Shown: piece after piece, positions 11,216-21,800 of the stretch
Layout: the number at the start of each line of letters is the position of its first letter
How positions within the stretch are numbered: the stretch's first letter is position 1
Assembly: GCF_964355755.1 (NCBI RefSeq)
Contig: NC_092677.1
Span: 875,001-939,000 of the forward strand
Direction of reading: 5' to 3'
Source of the DNA: Antedon mediterranea
Lineage: Eukaryota; Echinodermata; Crinoidea; Comatulida; Antedonidae
Length of the DNA stretch: 64,000 bases
Notes under the pieces: generated by a model
The model's input: the letters and a program-made list of their open reading frames with translations, nothing else
Database searches by the model: none
Told to the model about the DNA's origin: nothing
Made by a program: the position numbers and the translations under genes

Positions 11216-11941
11216 AATAATTGATAAACATGTGTTGTTTGTAAATTTACTATACTGAGTGACCAAATATGTTTGTGTATAAAATTCTATTTTATTAGAA
11301 CATTGAATAATTAAACCTATTTTCAGATTAATTTTGAAGGTGAAATTGTTATGAAAGAATTTGTTTCCGACACATTCCATGTAATGAAGTTTTGACATAT
11401 TTTTAGGTCAAAATATCTTCTATAGTGATTTATTTATATTGTATAAACCAAAGTCACAAATATATTATCACAATTTACTTCAAAATTTGGGACAATCATC
11501 CTTTTTAACATAAATGTGGTGGTCAGTTTCTCCAGACATAAATTTGCAATTTTATAAAATGGGTCTATCCTGAATTTAGTAATGAGTTGGTCCTAATTTG
11601 TTTTGCTAGGCCCAATAGATCATGTTACATTCCACAGGGGGGATGTGTATATTATTATTTAGGTATTTGTAAAAACACTGATTTATCTACTGATTCAATT
11701 TATAATTGTTTGACTGTAATTCTTAGTACTGTACAGTGTATCTTAAAATTAATAACTAACTCTTTTTTTTTCTTTTATTGTAGGTGACTGTCTTATATAA
11801 ACCCACTGGATCTCAGAAGAGATCCGGGTCTTTAGAAAAAGATCCACTCTCCAAAGAGAGTTTCTACGAGGGGTTACCGAATTTTAATATTTATGCACAA
11901 TTTCTTTTTAAACATTTTTTAAAAGTATCTTTGAAACATTC
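11216..11941 (+). other. Leader spacer with strong splice acceptor
   Basis: No gene is supported. A long pyrimidine tract ends in TTGTAG at 11783, an excellent acceptor for splicing from the upstream cassettes. Just downstream are short palindromic pieces (GGATCT-CAGAAG-AGATCC near 11808-11825). Two open frames here (11066-11398 minus, 11587-11787 plus) show no features of real proteins. Confidence 0.4.
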
Positions 11942-12302
11942 AGTAAAACCTTGAAGTAAACAGAAGTTTATCACAAGGAAAAAACTAATAAACAAAAGTT
12001 TATTACAAACCATTTTTGCAAAAGCAAAAGTGTAAAACCTTGAAGATAACAAAAGTTAATCACAAGGAAACAACTAATAAACAAAAGTTTATTACAAAAC
12101 CATTTTTGCAAAAGCAAAAGTGTCAAACCTTGAAGATAACAGAAGTTAATCACAAGGAAACAACTAATAAACAAAAGTTTATTACAAAACCATTTTTGCA
12201 AAAGCAAAAGTGTAAAACCTTGAAGATAACAGAAGTTAATCACAAGGAAACAACTAATAAACAAAAGTTTATTACAAAACCATTTTTGCAAAAGCAAAAG
12301 TT
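11942..12302 (+). repeat. 90-bp tandem repeat, four units (copy 1)
   Basis: Units start near 11942, 12031, 12121 and 12211. The last three have a period of exactly 90 bp and differ by only a few bases; the first is slightly shorter. Because 90 is a multiple of three and the unit lacks stops in one frame on each strand, both strands show long open frames. This needs no coding explanation. Confidence 0.9.
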
Positions 12303-12864
12303 TAAAGTTAAAGTTTGATTATACAAACAAAAGTTTGAAGAATAAAACAGAAGCTTATTATAAAGAAATAAATATTAAACAGAGTATATTACAAAAGAAT
12401 TAATTAAAGACGATTTAAAGATCACTTTTATTTGAATCTGTTATTAAGTAGAATTGTAAAAAGAATAAAAATTAGAATCTGAAACTATTTAGCATAACCA
12501 AGTATTAAAGAGAAGTTTAAAATAATATTTATAATAATATTAAATAGTATTTCATTAAGCCAATATTAAGCAGAAGCTAATTTTTTTATTCAGTGAAATT
12601 GTATAATTGAACTATTAAAAAAAAAGCAGACAAAAAAAAAATATATTAAAAGAAAAAAAATTAGGACAAAAATTAAAAATCATAGAAACAAAAGACAATA
12701 TAAAATTGAATTGTTTTTGGAATTTTAATAATTTATTTTGTTTTAGCAAGGATTTCTTGAATTGATAAAAAGAACTTAATTGTAATATTCATTGGAATTG
12801 CAGAATACAAAGTTTATTAATTTGAAGAAATTTGTAGGTTTGTTTCTTATACAAATTTTAAATA
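12303..12864 (+). other. AT-rich 5' untranslated region with acceptor before the ORF
   Basis: This segment is extremely AT-rich. A T-rich tract ends in TTTTAG at 12746, and no ATG occurs between that point and the ORF start at 12865. Splicing to 12747 would therefore give a clean 118-nt leader. A second possible acceptor is TTGCAG near 12802. Confidence 0.4.
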
Positions 12865-15800
12865 ATGGATATGGAATTCATAACATTAGTTGGTATCTTT
12901 TTGTTGATTATCTTTACAATGATAATTTATTTGTGTAAGAATGTGAATAAAGAAGTTACAAGTAAAAAGCAGATTTTTGTCAATACAACTGGTAATGTTA
13001 ATAATGGAGTTATGGATAAGACAGCAGAATTTAAAATAGTTGTTAATGACATCTTGGACCTACTTGATGAATGCTGTTCAACTGAGAATGTCAAAGACGA
13101 CAGAAATGATGATACAGGTAATGTCAATTGTGAATTTATGAAAGATACAACTGAATTTAAAGGAATAATTGATGATATCATAAACATATTATCTTATGGT
13201 ACAGAGGTCACTTCAGAGTTTGATGATACATGCGATTTCTGTAATATTGAAGTGAAAGTAGACGACAATTGCATAACATGTGACTGTTGTAGTCAATATT
13301 TTCATGTGAAATGTGTAAGAGATGTTTTTGAAGACAAACTATGTAATTCCAGGGTAATTTGGATTTGTTCAATGTGTGGGAATAATAATTTTGTTGATAA
13401 CATGTTTGGCGAAATAGGTATTCCCTGTCATTTCAATAGATATACGATTCTAGAACCTGATGAATCTGTTACTTCAGACTTTCCAGAATTAATGAAAAAT
13501 AAAGAAAAACGTTGTAATAATGCCAAATTAAAATGTCAACAAACAGGAAGTGAAGATTTACTTGGTAGTGATTGGATCAGAGTAAGATCAAAGAAAAGAA
13601 CCGACAACAGAAAAAAAAGATGTAAAAATAGAGGAAATAAGAAAAGGAGAAAGCGCGTTATAAATGGTATAAGTATAGAACCAGGTGTAAAATATATTGG
13701 CAAAGGTGTAAAAGATTTCTATGAAAGACAAAATAATAACAAAATGGAATGGAATATGAATACAAATACTTACAGAGAATACAACAAAGAAAATGGTAAA
13801 ACGAATATATTGGGAAATTCACAAACAATAATTGACGACAGTGGTAGGCCTATGTGTGATGATTTGAAAAATACAAAAGTAACGCACGGAATACAACAAC
13901 AATCAGGTGGTGGTTCGAAACGTTTACGAAATAACAAGGGTCGTTTTGTCAAAACTAAGAAGATTGATAACAAAAAAGCACAAGGTAATGTGAATTTAAA
14001 GAATGATTGTGATACTATGGAACGGTTTGGCAAAGATATAAAGAACATGGGTAATAATGACAATTCTGAAACGAAAACTGACGAGGATTTTAAAATGAAA
14101 TGTACTGTAGAAAACGACAACACAGCGACTGACGATGCGAAAGCACAAAATAATAGCAAAATGAATGACAGAAGTAGAATAATTGATAGTAATGGTACAG
14201 ATCATAAAAATCAAACATGTGCAAGTTGTGAATTTGAGGAAAATGAAGTATTGATAATTGATGACGGATGCAAAAAAGCAGTGACTGAAAAACTTAGGTC
14301 CCATACTAAACCTAAATGTGACCAACATACTATCGATCCGGATATTGAAGTTTTAAGAAAAAATAATTTTTCGGAAGAATTGATAATCGATGATGTACCA
14401 AAACAAAAAAATACACGAAAAAGGCAGAAAACACAATCAATAAATGAATTACAAGTATATAATAGTAATGAAAATATAACTGTAGCACAGGGTAATTTTA
14501 ATCAAGGGAATTATAGATTTGGCTTTGCTAGTGGTAAACAGTGTGTTGCAAATAGTCTTGTAGCTATTCTTTATTCTACAAAGAGGAATGGAAATGAATT
14601 TTACACCAAAGACCTTGATACAATATTGACTCTTGGAAATGAGTTGTACCGTTACATTCAGAAAGATTCCACTATGCACGAGGACCTTTTAATGATTTCT
14701 GAACTGCCGAAAGAATTGGATATCTTGGATAACACATTTGTAATATCTCCCAAAGAATCAGTTTTTGGCATAATAGATGGGAATCTCGAATTTATGGCTG
14801 AATATGGAGCCTTGTCATTAAACCAAGCTCTTGAACAAGAATTACACCAACATGATGCATTTTTTATAAATTTCAACAGAAGCACATTTTCTATTATCAA
14901 ACGTGTAAATGGATTTCTTATATTTGATCCACATGCAAGAGATCGATTTGGTTGTGTTAGTGAACATGGAAAGAGTATTTTAATTTACAGTCCATCTTGG
15001 CAAGGTGTGTACGATTATTGTATAAGATTAGCAAGGTCAATGAACTGTAATTTACATGAAACCGAGTTTGAACTGACTGGTGTAAATATTGAAAATAAGT
15101 CTATGATGTTATGTTCCGCTTCTGTGTTCGATGAAAGCAACTTGGAAAATGTCGATGTTGATGAACCTAGTACGTCTTATCAGTATAAATGTAGTACACG
15201 ATTATCTGACAAGAATATTGATTCTAAAGTTAAAGGTCAAAAACATAATAAAGAAACTCATGTCTCATCAAGTAATGGATGGCAAAGTGATAGTGATATT
15301 GAAATTGTTAATGTTCAGTATGAAGAAAGACCTGACAAGAATTTTAAATTTATTCCTATCTCAGAAGCACAAAAGAAAAACATGTGTAATGAAGTACGCA
15401 TTCATTGTGAACATACCGATATGAATTGTGGTATTAACAGAGCTAGTCAGATTGGACATCCTCTTCAAATTACGAATATTACAGGTGATGGTAATTGTTT
15501 TTATCGTGCAATTTCATACATTATTTCTGGGACTGAAGATAATCATTTACTTTTAAGAAGAGCAATTACTAATCATTTATTGGAAACTGATGACTTATTT
15601 ATTAATACATTTAGTCACAAATATAGATCAGTTAAGGAATATGTGTTTAAAAAAAGAGTAATGGATAATGGAACGTGGGCATCCAATACTGAAATAAGTG
15701 CAATGGCAAATTTGCTTAATACAGATATTTATTCATTTAATGATCAACTTTTGACGTGGCAATTGTTTTCTGCTAAAAAGCCGGGAAGAATAGATGATGT

Positions 15801-18800
15801 TACAACTGAAAATGGTATATATATTTTGTACACCATGAATGTGCATTTTAATGTAGTGGAATCTGTCAATGTGAGTCAAAATAATGTTCAGGAAACAACA
15901 GGACAAGTTGATATGAATGTCACATCGAAGAAACGAAAGAAAACGGGAGAAGAAACTTGGGACACATTTGAAGATATAGAACCAACACACAAACAGAGTA
16001 AAACTGTTGAAAGCCCTTGTTCGGAAAGCAGAGTAAAAATATTGAGCGGAAAACGAAAACAATCTTATAGAATTAGAAAAGAAAAAGCAAAGAATCGACA
16101 GAGAAATAAACGGGAAAGAGAAGAAAAAAATAATTCAGAAGAAACAAATGAACTCGGACACAAATATCAAAGTGATTCTGTATACACAGAGGAAAAGAAA
16201 CGCAAAGTAAAAGAGACACAAAAAATAAGATATTGTGATGATGATTATAAATTACAAAAAAGGAAGGAAAACAGAGAAAGACAACGCAAAATGTATAGAT
16301 GTGAACCTGAATATAAAGTTAAGGTACGAAATAAAGCTAAACATCACTACAACCTTGATTTGGATTACCGAACAACCAAAAAAGAAACAATGAAGAGTAG
16401 ATACGACAATGATACAATGTTTAGAAATAAAACTAAACAAAATAATAAACAAAGAAATAAGGAAAGGTATCACAATGATCCACAATTTCGACAAAATTTG
16501 AAGCAAAATTTAGCAAAGAAGTATTGTAATAATTCACATTTCAGAGAAAACATTAACCAAAAATTGACAGAGAAGTATCGGGGGAATTTGAAATTTCGAC
16601 AAAACTTTAAGCAGAAATTGGCAGAGAAGTATCAAAGTAATTTGAAATTTAGACAAAACTGTAAAGAAAAATTTACTGAAAAGTATCGGAGTAATTTGAA
16701 ATTTAGACAAAACCTTAAAGACAAACTGGCAGAAAAGTATCGGAGTAATTTGAAATTTAGACAAAAATGCAAAGACAAATTGGCAGAAAAGTATCTGAGT
16801 AATTTGAAATTTAGACAAAACTGTAAAGAAAAATTTACTGAAAAGTATCGGAGTAATTTGAAATTTAGACAAAACTTTAAAGACAAACTGGCAGAAAAGT
16901 ATCGGAGTAATTTGAAATTTAGACAAAAATGCAAAGACAAATTGGCAGAAAAGTATCGGAGTAATTTAAAATTTAGACAAAAATGTAAAGACAAATTGGT
17001 AGAAAAGTATCGGAGTAATTTGAAATTTAGACAAAACTGTAAGCAGAAATTGGCAGAGAAATATCGAGATAATTTAAAATTTCGTCAAAGATGTAAGCAA
17101 AAGTGTAAGCAAAGATTTACAGAAAAGTATCATGGTGATGAAGGGTTCCGGAAAAAAATCATGAAGAAAAACTTGAAAAATCGGGAAAAAAAAACCACAG
17201 AAAACACTAATTTTGATATTGTTTTAGAAAACTTCAGGAAAACAGTTTCTCGTGGTCCTGAATATGTTTGTTGTATATGCTTTAAATTGTTATTCAAAGA
17301 TCAAGTTATGAAGTGCATCAAAGCTAAATACAAAAATAAGGCTTGTATAAATGAAAAGTATTTGCATATTTGCAATAATGAATGTAATAAACCTTGTCAA
17401 TTTTTCGAATCTCCAAGGTGTCGTTTATGGATTTGTTTCACGTGCCACAGGAAAATGTTAAACGGAAAAGTTCCTGCAGAAGCCAATTCAAACAATTTAC
17501 AACTACACGATATTCCTCCTGAGCTCAGGTGTTTAAATAATTTAGAGCAGCATTTGATTGGATTAAACATTCCTTTTATGAAATTAATGAATTTACCAAA
17601 AGGTGGACAGCATGGAATACATGGACCAGTCGTATGTGTACCTTCAAATACTATTGAAACTGTAAAAATGTTGCCTAGACCAGAGGTTGATGATCAATTA
17701 ATATCTGTAAAATTGAAGCGAAAGTTGTCTTACAAAGGTTATTACAAATATAAATTTGTTAACACTGCCAATGTTATTCAAGCTCTTAGATATTTACAAG
17801 ATCATAACAAGTGCTACTTTGATATAGCTATTAATGAAGAATGGCACAATTATTTATCTGAAGATAACATGGAAAATGAAACTACTAATGAAGATGAAAA
17901 CAATGAAGAAGAAGAAAAAGAAGAAGAAGTAGAAGACCGATTATGTGGTGTTACCTTTGATACAAGTCTTCAACCTGTTGACAGGCGACAAAATTTGGTT
18001 GATGAATATTTTAATGACATAATTTGTTGTGCACCATGTGAAAATAATAGTCCTATTGCATTGTTAAGTAATAAAAGCAATGAAGCAAAATCATTTCCAG
18101 TGCTATTTCCAACAGGTCAACCGACATTCCATGATACGAGAGATGTTAAAATAACACTTGGACGTTATTTTCATAATAGATTAATGCATATAGATAACAG
18201 GTTTGCACAAAATACGGAATTCATATTTTATGCTCAATCTTTATATGAACTTCAGCAAATTTTATCAAGTATTTCCATTGCATTACGAAAAGGGTCAAGT
18301 AAAAAGGATGATTTTAGCAAAGTTACTGTATCCGATTTAAAAAATGTTACCAAAATTGAGGAGATTTTAAAATCTGATAGGGGTTATAAATTTTTAAAAC
18401 AAATTCGTGGAACTCCACCGTACTGGCAAGCTACACAGAAAGATATAATAGCAATGGTTAGACAGATTGGAAAGCCAACATTCTTTCTTTCATTCTCAAG
18501 TGCTGACTTCCGTTGGAAAGAAATAATGACGACATTGTTAAATCAGTCAGGAGACCAAAGAAACATTGAAGAATTAGAATGGGCAGATAAATGTAATTTG
18601 TTGAAATCAAATCCAGTGACTGTTGCCAGAATGTTTGATAAACGCTTTCATACTTTTTTGAAAAATGTAATTTTGTCTGAAGCACAGCCTATTGGTAAAG
18701 TCGTAGATTATTTTTACCGAATTGAATTTCAAATGAGAGGAAGTCCGCATGTTCATATGTTAGTGTGGGTTGAAAATGCTCCTATTTTTGGTACGGATAA

Positions 18801-21800
18801 AGATAAAGATGTTATTAATTTTGTCGATAAATATATTTCTTGTGCTGTGCCATGTGAAACTGTAGATCGTGAACTGAATGAAATTGTTAAAAGTGTGCAA
18901 ATTCACAGTAAAAGACATTCTAAATCATGTAAAAAAAAGGGAACAAATTGCAGATTTAACTTTCCCAGACAACCTTCTGGAAATACATTTGTTATGAGAC
19001 CTACAATTGTGGATAAAGACAATGATGATAATGATGACAATAAACAAGCAATGGAGCTATTAACCTCAGTAAAAGATGCTGTGACTAATGAAGAAACATA
19101 TAAAAATGCAATAGAACTTTTCCAAAGTTTAGGTATTACACAGAGTGCATTTGAGAAAGCAAATAATTGTGTAGCTACTGAGGAAAAAATTGTTATAAAG
19201 AGAAACCCCCAAGATGTGTGGGTAAATCAATATAATCCTTCCTTATTGAGAGCATGGAATGCTAATATGGATATTCAATATATTACAAATGTATATGCAT
19301 GTATAATTTACGTTATAGGATATATGTCAAAATCTGAACGGGAAATGGGTTTACTGTTAAATCATGCAGCATCAGAAGTAAAAGAAGGCAATGAAGATGC
19401 TAGGCAAAGTTTGCGAAAACTTGGTAATGTTTATATGAATAATCGAGAAGTGTCTGCACAAGAAAGTATTTATCGTGTTTGTAGTTTAAGATTAAAAGAA
19501 TGTTCAAGGAAAGTTGAATTTATCCCAGTAGGACCTAATCCTGTCAGAATGAGTTTACCACTAAGTGTAATTAAAAACAAAGCAGATGATGATGTAAGTG
19601 CATGGTTGCCAAATAAGATCGACAAATATAAAGCTCGACCTAACATTTCTGAATTTAATAAAATGTGCCTTGCAAAATTTTGTTCAGAATATAGAATATT
19701 GAGTTCATCAGAAATGAAAGGAAACAAACAAAAAAAGAATGTATTTCAGTTAAAAAAACAGTTGGGATTCATCCAAAAAAGAACACGAACTAGTAATGCT
19801 ATAGTAAGATACCCTCGATTTCCAATGGATACAGCACCTGAGAAATATTTTTTGAGTATACTTCAGTTATTTCTACCATTTCGAAAAGATGAACAGTTAA
19901 AACCTCCAAATTTTGAAACGTATGAACAATTTCATGAGAAAGGATGTGTGAAATTATGTGGCTGTCAATTACAAACGGTAAAGTCAATAGTTCATGGAAA
20001 CATGGAACAATATGAAAAAAGTGCTGATGATGTTGAAGAAGCACAGGAATGTTTATCAAAATTTGGACCACAAGAAGATGCATGGAGTTTATTATGTCCA
20101 GAAAGCGAAAAAGAAAGGTTAGACAACCCAAAGCCAAATGTAGAGGTTGATGATGAAGAAGATGAATTTTTCATTCCAGATTTTGGAATTCAAAAAAATC
20201 ATACATCTAAAGTAGAGTCTAATTCATCTAATATTCCAAGACCAGAATTGAACAAAATGATTCGATCTTTAAATGAAAAACAACAACATATATTTTATAA
20301 GACAAGACAATGGTGTTTAGACAAAGCTAATGGTAAAAAACCTGAAGCATTTTACACTTTCATAACTGGTGGCGCTGGTACAGGAAAAAGTCATTTGGTA
20401 AACTGTATTTATAATGAAGCGACACGTATTCTTGGAAAAATTATGGAAAATCCCGATGATTTGTCAATATTGAAATTAGCTCCTACAGGAATTGCAGCAT
20501 ATAATATTAAAGGCCAAACAATTCATAGCGCTTTGTCTATCCCGATTAATATTTCACTTCCGTATCAACCACTTGGAGAAGAAAAAATAAGTGCACTTCG
20601 TAATAAATTAGGCCAGTTGCAAATTGTTAATATAGATGAAATATCAATGGTAAATCAAAGGTTACTTTGGTATATCCACGGACGATTAAGGCAAATAAAA
20701 CAAGTACGCAACGATAGTCCATTTGGTAACATTTCAATAATTGCTGTTGGTGATTTTTATCAGTTACCCCCGGTTATGGGCAGTTCGTTATACAAAGACA
20801 CATTGGAAAGCTCACTGTGGATAGATAACTTTAAGCAAGTACAGTTAGATCAAATCATGAGGCAAAAAGAAGATAAAGAATTTGCTTTATTGTTAAACAA
20901 ATTGCGTACAAAAGAAAAACATGATTGTTTGTCTGATAACGATTTATTAGTTCTAAAATCACGTGAAACAGGTGAAGAATGTGAAGATGCTGTTCACATT
21001 TACCCACGCAACAAACAAGTTGATGAATGGAATAAAAAAATGTTGCACAAAACCTGTACAGACATTGTATGCATTGAAGCAGAAGATAGTGTAGTAAACG
21101 CCAAGAAACAGACCAAAAATTGTGACAAACCTCGGAATTCACGTAAAACTAGTTTACTAAATTATTTGTGGATTGCACTTAATGCCAGAGTGATGTTGAT
21201 TAAAAATGTAGATGTTAAAAAAGGCTTAACGAATGGATGTATGGGACATGTTTATGAAATAGTCAAACCCAATAATAACGCCAAACCAGTATCTATTAAA
21301 GTAAAGTTTGATAATAATGACATTGGTATTCAGGCAATTGAAATGTTTAAAGAATCTATGGGGGAAAAATACAGTCGAAAACAATTTCCTCTCAAATTAG
21401 CATATGCATGCACAGTTCATAAAGTGCAAGGAATGACAATGGATAAAGCAGTGGTTTGCCTTAAAGATACTTTTACGCATGGACAAGCATATGTAGGCCT
21501 CAGTCGTGTTACTTCAATATCTGGACTTACTATTGAAAATTTTAAACCTAGTCTGATTTATTGTGATCCAAACATAAAGAAGTGCTTAAATAATATGGAT
21601 TCATACGTACAATGTGATAAACAAGGTCATGATTCGGATTCTAGATTTTCAATAATGTTACATAACATTCAAGGGCTTAAACAACATTTTGTTGATCTTC
21701 AGTATAATGATTTGTTTATGAATTCTAATATACTATGTCTAACTGAAACATGGTTGAACAAGGATGATGATGTTTTTGACGTACGCATTGAGCCGTATAA

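Noticed and set aside
11971-12318. Open frames on both strands across the 90-bp repeat
   Set aside because: The period is a multiple of three and the unit lacks stops in those frames, so openness is automatic.
12927-21142. Many minus-strand open frames of 60-130 codons inside the large ORF
   Set aside because: They are shadows of the coding strand with AT-rich composition. Their repetition in copy 2 only reflects copy identity.
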